NCBI RefSeq assembly: GCF_021049285.1
Contig: NZ_CP088017.1
Span: 186,001 to 250,000 of the forward strand
Direction: 5' to 3'
Source of the DNA: Ruania halotolerans
GTDB lineage: Bacteria; Actinomycetota; Actinomycetes; Actinomycetales; Beutenbergiaceae
DNA: 64,000 nt
Made by a program: the position numbers and the translations under genes. Positions 33,483 through 41,705 of the stretch are shown here, one piece after another (positions within the stretch are counted from its first letter, which is position 1; each line of letters starts with the position of its first letter). The notes beneath the pieces were generated by a model. It made no database searches. It was given only the letters and a program-made list of their open reading frames with translations, and had not been told where the DNA came from.

Positions 33483-33977
33483 TCAGAACGCCCCTGCCAA
33501 GCCGGCGATCACCGTGATCACCGCGATCACACCGACCAGGATCAGGAGAGTCAGGCCGAAGATCTTCCCGAAGCCCCATCTCTTGGTCTGTACCCCGTAG
33601 GTCCCAAGGCGATCGGTCCACCAGCGCTCGGGCGGCATCCCCTCCTGCATCACCCGCTGGTTGTACTGCTCCACGGACTCCCACTGGTGCGGTGTGGGAT
33701 GGGCGCCGCCGAGATCCACCTTCACCTTGCCGGTGGCCGTCTGCAGCGTCAGGTAGGACTGCGCCCCGCCGACGTTGGGCATATAGGTGGCCTTGGTGAT
33801 CTCCTGCGGCCGTACATCGAGCACCACCTGCAGGTCACCCAGTGGGGACGTGTCAATGACCTGGATGCGATCATCCGCCGTCCACACCAATCGTGCTGGC
33901 TGAACCTGGAACACCGTGGGCCCGGTGCTGCGAGAGACGTTCAGGCTGACGTCACGTGCCTGGTCGGGCATCGACAT
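33483..33977 (-). CDS. Small membrane protein with C-terminal anchor, unknown function
   Basis: 164-aa protein I do not recognise with certainty. Residues about 1-125 are soluble and beta-rich (TVFQVQPARLVWTADDRIQV, SYLTLQTATGKVKVDLGG), reminiscent of a small PH-like or LURP-like barrel. A single helix closes the protein (IFGLTLLILVGVIAVITVIA, about 138-157). With no signal peptide the domain should face the cytosol, tail-anchored in the membrane. It is divergent from nei with 46 bp between starts. Its 3' end abuts the three-way-junction RNA. Start: the ATG at 33977; a second ATG two codons in is possible. Confidence 0.65.
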   Translation of the reverse strand: MSMPDQARDVSLNVSRSTGPTVFQVQPARLVWTADDRIQVIDTSPLGDLQVVLDVRPQEITKATYMPNVGGAQSYLTLQTATGKVKVDLGGAHPTPHQWESVEQYNQRVMQEGMPPERWWTDRLGTYGVQTKRWGFGKIFGLTLLILVGVIAVITVIAGLAGAF

Positions 33978-34023
33978 GGATCCTCCGGAAGTTAGGTGAA
34001 CGAGGAAACGCTAGCGTGCGTTC

Positions 34024-34890
34024 ATGCCCGAAGGTCACACCATCCATGCGCTCGCCCAGCGGCTCGACCGCGCTTTCGCCGGGCGCCCGGTGCGGGCGTC
34101 CAGTCCACAAGGGAGATTCGCCGGTGGCGCGGCCCTCCTGGACGGGCGCGAGCTGATCGCCTCCCAGGCCCACGGTAAACATCTGCTGTGTGAGTTCGCC
34201 GGGGATACGTGGCTGCACGTGCACTTGGGCCTGATCGGGCAGTTTCCGGTGCTCCCGATTCCCGACGGCGCAGGTGAACTCCCCGTGACAGGTGCCGTTC
34301 GCCTGCGGTTGCTGTCCGAGGGGCACGTCGCCGATCTGCGCGGACCGATGACGTGTGCCGTGCGCACTCCGGAGGAGGTCGAGGGCATCACCGCCGCACT
34401 GGGGCCGGACCCCCTCCGCGAGGATGCGGACCCGTCCGTGGGCTGGCAACGGCTGCAGCGCAGCGGCAGACCGATCGCCGAACTGCTGATGGATCAGAAG
34501 GTGATCGCCGGCGTCGGCAACGTCTACCGCTGTGAGGTGCTGCTACGCCGTCGGGTGGATCCGATGCGCCCAGGCAACCAGATCCGCGCGTCGACGTGGC
34601 GGTCGATCTGGGACGACCTGGTTGTGCTGTTGCCGCTCGGTGTGGCGTTCAACCAGATTCTCACCGTGGACGATCAGGTGGAGCTGGCCGCGGCGCAGGT
34701 CGCCTCAGGTGAGGCCGCCGAGTACACGCCCACCCTGACCGGGGAAGGGCTGGGCAGGCGGTTCGAGCGGCGCTTCTTCGTCTACAAGCGCACGGGGGAG
34801 CCGTGCCTGATCTGCGGTTCCCGGGTCCGCGCGGCCCCGCTGGCCGGACGCACTCTCTACTGGTGCGGGCGGTGCCAGCGACGGCGCTGA
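34024..34890 (+). CDS. nei: DNA glycosylase/AP lyase, Fpg/Nei family (endonuclease VIII-like)
   Basis: 288-aa base-excision-repair enzyme that removes oxidised bases and nicks the abasic site. The N-terminus MPEGHTIHALA carries Pro2 (Schiff-base nucleophile) and Glu3. The MPEGHT form, rather than MPELPE, points to the Nei branch. The H2TH part includes LLMDQKVIAGVGNVYRCEVL. The C-terminal zinc finger has CLICGS and CGRCQRR, four Cys. It is followed, after repeats and a hairpin, by nfo, which processes the products of such lyases. Gene symbol is by family; actinobacteria often have two Nei paralogues. Confidence 0.9.
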   Translation: MPEGHTIHALAQRLDRAFAGRPVRASSPQGRFAGGAALLDGRELIASQAHGKHLLCEFAGDTWLHVHLGLIGQFPVLPIPDGAGELPVTGAVRLRLLSEGHVADLRGPMTCAVRTPEEVEGITAALGPDPLREDADPSVGWQRLQRSGRPIAELLMDQKVIAGVGNVYRCEVLLRRRVDPMRPGNQIRASTWRSIWDDLVVLLPLGVAFNQILTVDDQVELAAAQVASGEAAEYTPTLTGEGLGRRFERRFFVYKRTGEPCLICGSRVRAAPLAGRTLYWCGRCQRRR

Positions 34891-34906
34891 TCGCTTGGGC
34901 ACTGGG

Positions 34907-34994
34907 GTCCACGCCGCGCACCTCCTGAGTCCACGCCGCGCGCCTCCTGAGTCCACCCCGCGCACCTCCTGAGTCCACCCCGCGCACCTCCTGA
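34907..34994. repeat. Four tandem copies of a 22-bp unit between nei and nfo
   Basis: Copies start at 34907, 34929, 34951 and 34973, each with the form GTCCACSCCGCGCRCCTCCTGA. Copies 3 and 4 are identical; copies 1 and 2 differ by one or two bases. The period is two helical turns. The array begins 17 bases after the nei stop. A fifth, degenerate start (CTGAATCCAC) forms the left arm of the hairpin at 34991. It contains stops in some frames, so it is not a coding repeat. Confidence 0.9.
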
Positions 34995-35054
34995 ATCCAC
35001 TTTTCGTGTGTGAACGCCATGCGCGAAGGGTTCGTACGCGGGAAGTGGGTTCAG
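34991..35054 (+). repeat. Long inverted repeat forming a 25-bp stem in plus-strand RNA
   Basis: Arms 34991-35015 and 35030-35054 with a 14-base loop. Of 25 positions, 19 are Watson-Crick, and the other six are all G.U pairs when read as plus-strand RNA, giving an unbroken stem. In the minus-strand transcript the same six would be A.C mismatches. The right arm ends 25 bases before the nfo ATG. Candidate roles are a 5' UTR structure of nfo, a processing site, or a mobile short repeat. Confidence 0.75.
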
Positions 35055-35079
35055 ATGTGAGGGCGACTATTCTCGAGGC

Positions 35080-35874
35080 ATGGTGGTACTCGGAGCACAT
35101 GTGGGCCAGGCCGACCCGATCGCAGCGGCACACGACCGCGGTGCGCAGCTGGCGCAGATCTTCATCGGGGATCCCCAGGCGTGGAAGGGACATGAGGTCG
35201 GCTATGCCGATGGTCCCGCCGCGCTGAAACAGGCTGCCGAGGATGCCGGGATCACGCTCGTGGTGCACGCCCCGTACGTGATCAATGTGGCCACCTCAAA
35301 CAATCGGATCCGCATCCCGAGCCGGAAGATGCTGCAGAAGCAGGTGAGCCTGGCCGCGGAGATCGGCGCGATCGGCGTGGTCGTTCATGGCGGACATGTG
35401 CTTGCCTCTGACGACGAGGCCGTCGGGTTCGACAACTGGCGCAAGTGCATCGACCAACTGGACGCCGAGGTGCCGATCTTCATCGAGAACACCGCCGGTG
35501 GGACCAAGGCGATGGCTCGCGGGGTGGCGAAGCTGGAACGCCTCTGGGCATCCGTGATGGAGGCCGACGGCGGTGACCAGGTGGGCTTCTGCCTGGACAC
35601 CTGCCATGCGTACGCAGGCGGGGAAGAACTCGCCGGGCTCGTCGACCGGGTCAGGGCAGTCACCGGCCGGATCGACCTGGTGCACGCCAATGACAGCCGG
35701 GACGCGTTCGATTCCGGAGCCGACCGGCACGCGAACCTCGGTCAGGGCTCGCTGCCCGGTGATGACCTGGTTGAACTCGTCCGCCAGGCCGGGGCGCCCG
35801 TCGTCGTGGAGACGCCAGGAGAGGCGGCAGAGCACGCGGCGGACCTGGCGTGGCTGCGCGAACGACTCGGCTGA
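35080..35874 (+). CDS. nfo: Deoxyribonuclease IV (AP endonuclease)
   Basis: 264-aa class II AP endonuclease, a TIM barrel with three zinc ions that cuts 5' of abasic sites and trims 3' blocks. Metal-ligand motifs visible in order: VVHAPY, VVHGGHV, FIENTAGG, CLDTCHAY, LVHANDSRD, DRHANLGQG and VVVETPG at the C-terminus, matching all family ligand blocks. Length is slightly under the 285 aa of the E. coli enzyme. It is on the same strand as nei 190 bp upstream, forming a small base-excision-repair pair with structured DNA between them. Start: the ATG at 35080, giving MVVLGAHVGQ. Confidence 0.92.
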   Translation: MVVLGAHVGQADPIAAAHDRGAQLAQIFIGDPQAWKGHEVGYADGPAALKQAAEDAGITLVVHAPYVINVATSNNRIRIPSRKMLQKQVSLAAEIGAIGVVVHGGHVLASDDEAVGFDNWRKCIDQLDAEVPIFIENTAGGTKAMARGVAKLERLWASVMEADGGDQVGFCLDTCHAYAGGEELAGLVDRVRAVTGRIDLVHANDSRDAFDSGADRHANLGQGSLPGDDLVELVRQAGAPVVVETPGEAAEHAADLAWLRERLG

Positions 35875-35940
35875 CCTGCACGGCGCGCTCGGTGGAGCGC
35901 GTTTCCCACGCGGGCCGGCCGGACCGGTGGGAGCAGCCGG

Positions 35941-37011
35941 TCAGCGACCCATGCTCGCGGCCACGGGGCAGGTGAAAGGATCGCGGGCTTGCCCCTCGAC
36001 GTCGTTGAGGTACCGGATCACCGTGCGGTAGGAGGAGAAGAAGCCGACCTCGGTGTAGGTGATGTCGAGACGCTCACAGTGTTCGCGCACGAGTGGCTGG
36101 ACCTGACGCAGGGTTGGTCGCGGCATGCTCGGGAACAGGTGGTGCTCGATCTGGCGGTTCAATCCGCCCATGAGGAGATCGACGAACGGATTGCCGCGAA
36201 TATTGCGCGACATCAGCACCTGCCGGCGCAGGAAGTCGATCCGGCTATCGGCTGTCACGATCGGCATGCCCTTGTGGTTGGGTGCGAACGCCCCGCCCAG
36301 CAGGACGCCGAACACGGCGAGCTGAACCGCGAGAAACGTCCCGGCGATCGCCGGTGGCATCAGCACGAACAGCGCCGCGAGGTAGATCACGAGGCGGCCG
36401 AGCAGCAGCGGTGCCTCCACCGCGCGGCGTGCCATCGGGCGCCGGCCGAGCACCGCGCGCACACTCGCGACGTGCAGGTGGAGACCCTCCAGGGTGAGTA
36501 GTGGGAAGAAGAACCATCCCTGACGGCGGGCGAACCAGCCTCGAAAACCACGCCGGGTAGCAGCCGCCGCGGGAGTGAACGCGAGGACGCGGGACTCGAT
36601 GTCCGGGTCCTTCGTTTCCTGGTTCGGTGCGTTGTGGTGCGCATCGTGCTTCAGCATCCACCACGCATTGCTCAACCCGACCAGACCGTTCGCGATCACA
36701 CGGGACGTCCATTCGTTCCACGACCACGAACGGAAGATCTGGCGGTGGGCACTGTCGTGGCCGAGAAAGGCCAGCTGAGCAAGGACGAAGGCCATGGCCA
36801 CCGCGAGGGCAAGCTGCCACCAGGTATTGCCCAGCAGAGCTACGCCGGCCCAGACACCACCGAAGGCTGCCACGGTCATCACGATGCGGGTCCAGTAGTA
36901 CCCGTAGCGTCGTCGCATCAGCCCGCTGGCGCGAACCTGTCTCATCAGGACCTGGTAGTCCTTGGTCGCGTTCAGAGGTTTGCGTCGAACAGCCGCTGCC
37001 ACCTCAGTCAT
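35941..37011 (-). CDS. Membrane fatty acid desaturase (DesA3-like)
   Basis: 356-aa integral membrane diiron desaturase that introduces a double bond into acyl chains. Three histidine boxes are visible: GHDSAHRQIF, KHDAHHNAPN and NRQIEHHLFP. Helices lie between, including IVMTVAAFGGVWAGVALL. The start at 37011 (MTEVAAAVRRKPLNATKDYQ) is preferred; the frame continues 44 codons upstream but those are Arg-rich and unlike the family. Electrons would come from a ferredoxin or rubredoxin system not seen here. It is convergent with nfo. A role in membrane fluidity is family knowledge. Confidence 0.88.
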   Translation of the reverse strand: MTEVAAAVRRKPLNATKDYQVLMRQVRASGLMRRRYGYYWTRIVMTVAAFGGVWAGVALLGNTWWQLALAVAMAFVLAQLAFLGHDSAHRQIFRSWSWNEWTSRVIANGLVGLSNAWWMLKHDAHHNAPNQETKDPDIESRVLAFTPAAAATRRGFRGWFARRQGWFFFPLLTLEGLHLHVASVRAVLGRRPMARRAVEAPLLLGRLVIYLAALFVLMPPAIAGTFLAVQLAVFGVLLGGAFAPNHKGMPIVTADSRIDFLRRQVLMSRNIRGNPFVDLLMGGLNRQIEHHLFPSMPRPTLRQVQPLVREHCERLDITYTEVGFFSSYRTVIRYLNDVEGQARDPFTCPVAASMGR

Positions 37012-37211
37012 GTGCTCGTACCGCTCATGATCAACCGCCGATCTCAGCAGGACAGCTGTCCGCCGTCGTCTTCTCACCGGGAGCACGTCCCGATTGCATC
37101 GACGGCAAGGAATTCCGATGCACCGGCGTATTCGTACATACAACTACTGATCAGCCGACGAGAGTGTCAGCCATCATTCGACGATACGCCTGACGCGCGG
37201 TGCCTGCCCGG

Positions 37212-37835
37212 TCAGACTGTCGTCACCGTACGGAGCCGCGGTCGAGCACTGCTCCACGCCTCGACGAGGCCCCGGGCGCGTTCGCCGAGCTCTGCCAGGG
37301 CGACACCCGGGGTGTACAGCGACGATCCGATCCCGAAGCCGGTGGCCCCGGCATCGACCCACCCGGCCATCTGGTCCGCACCCACGCCGCCGACGGGAAT
37401 CAGGTGTACCGGCGGCAGGACCGCCAGCCAGGCCTGCATCCCGCTCAGTCCGACCTGCTGGGCCGGGAACAGCTTCAACGCCCGCGCTCCTGCTCGGATC
37501 GCGGTGAACGCCTCCGAGACCGTCGCCACACCCGGGTAGCTGGCCAGCCCGGCCGCCACGGTCGCCTCAATGACGTCGACGTCAGTGTTGGGAGAGACGA
37601 CCAGTTGGCCGCCGGCCTCCAGCACGGAGGTGACCTGCGCCGTCGTGAGCACTGTCCCGGCCCCCACCTGGGCGTCGGCCGGGAGGCTCTCCCGCAGGAC
37701 CTGGATACTGCGCAGGGGATCGGGAGAGTTCAGCGGCACCTCGAGCGTGCGGAAGCCCGATTCGTATAGCACGGCCCCGACGTCGGCGGCGTCAGCGGGG
37801 GTGAGCCCGCGCAAGATGGCGATTAATCCAGTCAT
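37212..37835 (-). CDS. dgoA: 2-dehydro-3-deoxy-6-phosphogalactonate aldolase
   Basis: 207-aa class I aldolase of the KDPG/KDPGal family that splits 2-keto-3-deoxy-6-phosphogalactonate into pyruvate and glyceraldehyde 3-phosphate. The start GLIAILRGLTPADAADVGA and the segment TLEVPLNSPDPLRSI are characteristic of DgoA. The Schiff-base lysine lies in ARALKLFPAQQVG. GTVLTTAQVTSVLEAG and GGVGADQMAGWVDAGATGFG complete the barrel. The ATG overlaps the dgoK stop by four bases, so kinase and aldolase are coupled. Galactonate dehydratase and transporter are not in the window. Confidence 0.9.
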   Translation of the reverse strand: MTGLIAILRGLTPADAADVGAVLYESGFRTLEVPLNSPDPLRSIQVLRESLPADAQVGAGTVLTTAQVTSVLEAGGQLVVSPNTDVDVIEATVAAGLASYPGVATVSEAFTAIRAGARALKLFPAQQVGLSGMQAWLAVLPPVHLIPVGGVGADQMAGWVDAGATGFGIGSSLYTPGVALAELGERARGLVEAWSSARPRLRTVTTV

Positions 37836-38761
37836 GGTGTCACTCCCGAGGTCAAGAGCCCGGCATTGCGGGCGAGATGGATGAGGCCGCGGGTCGTCAC
37901 GTCGTTCTCGCCCGGATTGGCCCCGATTCCCGCGGTGGCCAGGGCGCGCCGATATCGCTGTGCCAGCGAGGCGGACGCCACGATCGACAATCGATCAGGG
38001 GTATGGCCGAGCCAGTGGCACCCGCCCGCGATCTCGGCTCCGATCAGGATCCCGGAGAGTTCCTCCCGCACCTGTGCCGGTGGCAGCGATTCGAGCAGGG
38101 CCCGGGCTCGCACCCCGAACACCAGGGCCGCTGTTCCGAGACCTGCCCCGGCCAGTCCGCGTGCGACGCCGGCCTCGAAATGAGCCCACCCGATCTCATC
38201 CAGGTCACCCTCGGGCGCGGGGCCGGCCACCTGGGCGATCGTGCCGTGGGTGGTGAGTAACGCGAACAGTTCACCGGTCATCGCCGTATGGAAGTCCCTG
38301 AGTGTGCCATCCTCCACCAGCGCCCACTTCGTGTGGGTTCCGGGCAGGATTGCCGGGCCGCTCGCGTGGCCTGCCAGCGCCAGGCCCAGCAGTTGCGTCT
38401 CCTCCCCCCGCATCACACCGCCGTCGGTGCTCACCCCCGGGACCAGGTGCACCGGACCCCACGGTCCGGCCACCTCGGTGAGCGGCGCTCCCGCCATGAG
38501 GTGGACCGGTGCGGGTAGATAGGGCACCTCCTGCCAACCCTTCGCACTGCCCACCATGCCGCAAGCGATGACGGCAGGGCGCGCCTGGGCCCAGGAGCCG
38601 GCCAGGCGGGCGAGGGTCTCGGCATAGGCCGCCGGCTCGGTACCGACCGTCAGGATGCCCTCCGCTGCGGCGGTGCTCGCGAGCTCGGTGCCGTCGGCCG
38701 CCACAGCGGTCAGGCGGACCGAGGTGGTGCCCCAATCGACGGTGATGAGTGCTGGATCCAC
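37832..38761 (-). CDS. dgoK: 2-dehydro-3-deoxygalactonokinase
   Basis: 309-aa sugar-acid kinase (ASKHA fold) that phosphorylates 2-keto-3-deoxygalactonate for the DgoA aldolase encoded next. The GTG start at 38761 gives VDPALITVDWGTTSVRLTA, with the phosphate-1 motif DWGTTSVR at the expected place. Later motifs: VIACGMVGSAKGW, AILPGTHTKWALV and GILIGAEIAGGCHW. An upstream in-frame ATG would add 24 Pro/Arg-rich residues and is disfavoured. It is divergent from the small membrane protein at 38868 with about 105 bp between. Confidence 0.88.
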   Translation of the reverse strand: MDPALITVDWGTTSVRLTAVAADGTELASTAAAEGILTVGTEPAAYAETLARLAGSWAQARPAVIACGMVGSAKGWQEVPYLPAPVHLMAGAPLTEVAGPWGPVHLVPGVSTDGGVMRGEETQLLGLALAGHASGPAILPGTHTKWALVEDGTLRDFHTAMTGELFALLTTHGTIAQVAGPAPEGDLDEIGWAHFEAGVARGLAGAGLGTAALVFGVRARALLESLPPAQVREELSGILIGAEIAGGCHWLGHTPDRLSIVASASLAQRYRRALATAGIGANPGENDVTTRGLIHLARNAGLLTSGVTP

Positions 38762-38867
38762 GCTGCCACCCAATCGTGATCCGGTCTGCCGTGTCGACCC
38801 CGTCCGGGGACCGGGATGGGGTGATCTGCCCATCGTCACCGGTGGCCGCCGCCCATACTCTCGGGTC

Positions 38868-39323
38868 ATGGTGATCTGGCGCGGCTGGGGAATTCTCGGC
38901 CTTCTCTTTGTTCTTGCTGTTGGCGTGGGCCTCGGTGGCCTGTTCCGACTTGTGATCGGCGAGCAGTATGAGCCGCTGCCGATCGGTCTCGGCCTCGCGG
39001 TTGCCGGCGTGGCGCTGTTCTTCGCCGGACGATGGTTCCAAGGCTGGGACGCCCGCCGCCGTGCCGATAAGTACATCGAGTCGCGGCGCCCGGAGGTGGC
39101 GCAGACGATCGCTGCCGGACGGTTCCAGCCGGTGCCCGGGTACCAGCCGGCCAGCCGTGAGGAGGCCGAGCAGCTCGGCGCCGAGATGCTCGAGAAGGAG
39201 CACGCGCAGGTTGTGCGCAAGCTGCGCGGGCATCACACGCTGTTCTTCATCCCGGTGCAGTACTTCGGCCTGGTGGTGGCGGTGATCGGCGGCGCGATCG
39301 GGGCGCTCGGGCTCATCGGATGA
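38868..39323 (+). CDS. Hypothetical membrane protein
   Basis: 151-aa protein not recognised. It has helices at about residues 5-27 (GLLFVLAVGVGLGGLFRLVI), 38-56 (LGLAVAGVALFFAGRWF) and 127-149 (VQYFGLVVAVIGGAIGALGL). Between them is a charged cytosolic segment (about 60-115) rich in Arg/Glu, including REEAEQLGAEMLEKEHAQVV. Three helices and a helical cytosolic loop suggest a small membrane scaffold. It stands alone and ends at a strong hairpin terminator. Confidence 0.7.
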   Translation: MVIWRGWGILGLLFVLAVGVGLGGLFRLVIGEQYEPLPIGLGLAVAGVALFFAGRWFQGWDARRRADKYIESRRPEVAQTIAAGRFQPVPGYQPASREEAEQLGAEMLEKEHAQVVRKLRGHHTLFFIPVQYFGLVVAVIGGAIGALGLIG

Positions 39324-39351
39324 GTACGTACTGACGGACCGCACACACACG

Positions 39352-39383
39352 CAACGCCCCCGCAGCATGCTGCGGGGGCGTTG
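39352..39383. terminator. Bidirectional intrinsic terminator
   Basis: Perfect 16-base inverted repeat, CAACGCCCCCGCAGCA followed directly by its complement, lying between the convergent membrane protein (ends 39323) and sugar-binding protein (ends 39410). The GC-rich stem and central GCATGC loop suit both directions, though there is no long T-run. Confidence 0.8.
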
Positions 39384-39409
39384 TGCTGCACGTGCGGTGC
39401 GGGTGCTGA

Positions 39410-40741
39410 CTACTCGGCGATGGCCTCGTTGGCCGCGTCCTGCGCCTGCTGGAGGGCCTCTTCGACCGGCAGCCGGCCGGCGAACATCTCCTCGAAGTAC
39501 GGCGCGATGGCGTTCGCGCCGGCGTTGGCCCGCGGGCCGAGCGGGGCCGCGATGGTCTGGCCCTCAGCGGCGGCAATGAACTCCGAGGTGTCCACTCCCT
39601 GCTCATCCCAGTAGTCGATGAACGAGCTCTGCGCGTCCACGGCGGCCGGGAAGGCCGCACCGTTGGCACCGAGCGGCTCCTGGCCTTCGGCGCTACTGAG
39701 CCAGCGGAGCACCTCGAGGGTGGCCTCGGGATGCTCGCTGTCCGCATTGCCCACTGCGGCCACGCTGTGCACCACACCGACGCGCCCCTCCGGTCCCTCG
39801 AGCATCGGCGCGATGCCCCATTCGAACTCCGCATCGGCCATGTGCGGTAGCGAGTACTGCCCGGACTGGAACAGCGCCATGTTGCCTTGGACGAAGAGGT
39901 CGCGGGCGAGATCGCCGTTCTGGTTCGTCTCGGCCGCTGAGGGGGAGACGTGGTGGGTGTTGATCAGATCCACCAGATACTGGAACGACTCCACACCCTC
40001 GGGAGAGTTGAACGCGTACTCGTCACCATCCTGGTATCGAGCGCCGTTGGATCCGAGGAAGTCGATGTAGATCGCCTGCAGATCGTTCTGAGCGTTGAAC
40101 GCGTACTGCTCGATGTTCTCGGCATCGAAGTCATCGTCGGCCGCGGTGACACCGTTGGCATCGACCGTGAGGTCCAGGGCCGCGGGCAGGAAGGTGTCGT
40201 TGGATCCGCTGGGGTCCCAGCGCAGGCTGCTCGGATCGATCCCCGCTTCGGCCACCAGATCGGCGTTGTAGTAGAGCGCGATCGAGTCCGTCAACTGCGG
40301 CACACCCCACACGGCACCACTGCGGGTGTAGAGGTCCACGGCAGACTGGACCAGCTCGTCCTGATCGGTGCCGATCTCAGCGCCGATATCGATGAGATTC
40401 CCGTTGTCGGCGTAGATGCCGAAGTTCGATGTGTTCGTCCAGAAGATGTCGGCCATCGTGCCTGAGCCAATGTCCTGTGGGAGACGGTCCCAATAGTTCG
40501 CCCACGGGACGGTCTCCACCTCGACCTCGATGTCTGGGTGCTCAGCGGTGAACGCGTCAAACGACTCCTCATATGCGGTGGCGGCAGCGTCGTCCCACAG
40601 CCGGAAGGTGACGGTCGCGGTGCCTTCGGAACCCTCGCCGTCGTCCGATCCCCCGGAGTTCCCTGGCGAGCAGGCGGCGAGGGCAAATGCGGCCGCTGCG
40701 GTCCCTGCCACCAGGGCGAGCGAGGTACGTCGTCTGAACAT
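39410..40741 (-). CDS. Orphan sugar ABC transporter substrate-binding lipoprotein
   Basis: 443-aa SBP family 1 lipoprotein. The signal peptide RRTSLALVAGTAAAAFALAAC has its lipidated Cys at about residue 24, then a Ser/Gly/Asp/Glu linker. Motifs: FDAFTAEHPDIEVEVETVPW, IALYYNADLVAEAGIDPS and FVQGNMALFQSGQYSLPHM. No permease or ATPase gene flanks it on either side. It must therefore serve a transporter encoded elsewhere, or be the remnant of a lost operon. A strong terminator lies behind it and a DUF2071 gene in front, both unrelated. Ligand unknown. Confidence 0.88.
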   Translation of the reverse strand: MFRRRTSLALVAGTAAAAFALAACSPGNSGGSDDGEGSEGTATVTFRLWDDAAATAYEESFDAFTAEHPDIEVEVETVPWANYWDRLPQDIGSGTMADIFWTNTSNFGIYADNGNLIDIGAEIGTDQDELVQSAVDLYTRSGAVWGVPQLTDSIALYYNADLVAEAGIDPSSLRWDPSGSNDTFLPAALDLTVDANGVTAADDDFDAENIEQYAFNAQNDLQAIYIDFLGSNGARYQDGDEYAFNSPEGVESFQYLVDLINTHHVSPSAAETNQNGDLARDLFVQGNMALFQSGQYSLPHMADAEFEWGIAPMLEGPEGRVGVVHSVAAVGNADSEHPEATLEVLRWLSSAEGQEPLGANGAAFPAAVDAQSSFIDYWDEQGVDTSEFIAAAEGQTIAAPLGPRANAGANAIAPYFEEMFAGRLPVEEALQQAQDAANEAIAE

Positions 40742-40873
40742 GTGATCTCCTTCTCGGCGCCGCGTCTGCCCGGTCGGGGAGTGCGTACGATCTCAACGCA
40801 CGGTAGCCCGCTGCCGATTCCCGTGCGTGGACCTGGGGCGGCTGCGACCGAATTGTGACCTCGCGTCGCGCAG

Positions 40874-41587
40874 TCAGCGCACTGGCGCCGGAATCCCGAA
40901 TCGCACGGTGGTCCCGCTCGCGTAGAGCACGCTCTCGGGCGGTTCGGGCAGCGGGGGTAACCCGCAGGCAGCAAGTAGACCGTCGTCATGCCACGCCTCG
41001 AGTTCGGCGCGATGCAACGGCCACGGTGGGTGGTCGATCGGCACTCGCAGCGTGGTGCCGTACCAGTGCTCGTGCAAGGACCATCGTGCGGTGAGGCGTT
41101 GTTCGCTCTCGGTGGGCTCGATCAGCGGCGTGCCCGGTCGCACCGCCATCCGCACTCCCGCCCCATCGGCCGCTGGGGCGAGCCGCCGGGTCGCGTAGGC
41201 CACGTGCGTCCGGGTGCGTGCGTATCGGAATCCAGCCCACGTGTAGGGAAGCCGGACGGCGGCTCGGGAGCCAGCGGCGAAGAGCGGGTCGGTGGCCTCC
41301 ATCGCACGGAACACCACGCCTTCGTGGCCGTCGGAGTCCCGGCTGTACAGGCGCACGTTCAGCTCGAAGAATGCGGGATACGGCACCGGGCCGAACCAGA
41401 TGTTCCGCATCCGCAGCCCGATCACGCCCACCCACGCCGAACCGTCGATCACGTCCGGCAAGGTCCCGGCCGGAAACAGTGGCGCCACCTCATCCTCGGG
41501 CACTCGCCAGTGCAGGAACACCACATCCTGCCAACTCTGCCGCAGCGCGGCGCGTGGACTCACCCGATAGGGAGATGCCGCGTTCAT
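40874..41587 (-). CDS. DUF2071 family protein (YqjF-like)
   Basis: 237-aa cytosolic protein of the DUF2071 family. Recognisable features: WQDVVFLHWRVPEDEVAPLF (residues about 18-37), WVGVIGLRMRNIWFGPVPYP, FELNVRLYSRDSDGHEGVVF and RWSLHEHWYGTTLRVPIDHP. The family has a beta-barrel fold related to acetoacetate decarboxylase, without demonstrated activity. The start at 41587 is chosen because the 20 codons upstream show no family sequence. It is probably monocistronic. Confidence 0.8.
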   Translation of the reverse strand: MNAASPYRVSPRAALRQSWQDVVFLHWRVPEDEVAPLFPAGTLPDVIDGSAWVGVIGLRMRNIWFGPVPYPAFFELNVRLYSRDSDGHEGVVFRAMEATDPLFAAGSRAAVRLPYTWAGFRYARTRTHVAYATRRLAPAADGAGVRMAVRPGTPLIEPTESEQRLTARWSLHEHWYGTTLRVPIDHPPWPLHRAELEAWHDDGLLAACGLPPLPEPPESVLYASGTTVRFGIPAPVR

Positions 41588-41705
41588 GCCTGTCACGGTA
41601 GCGACCGCCCCGAGCTCCCTGGCGCCGACGAGCCACGACACGACCACTGTGGTGGCCGGTTCCCGGCCCAGAAGGGACCGTTGCCCACCGGGCGTCTTGA
41701 CCGGG

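Noticed and set aside
34907-34994. CRISPR array
   Set aside because: The units are contiguous 22-bp tandem copies with no spacers and no cas genes in the window.
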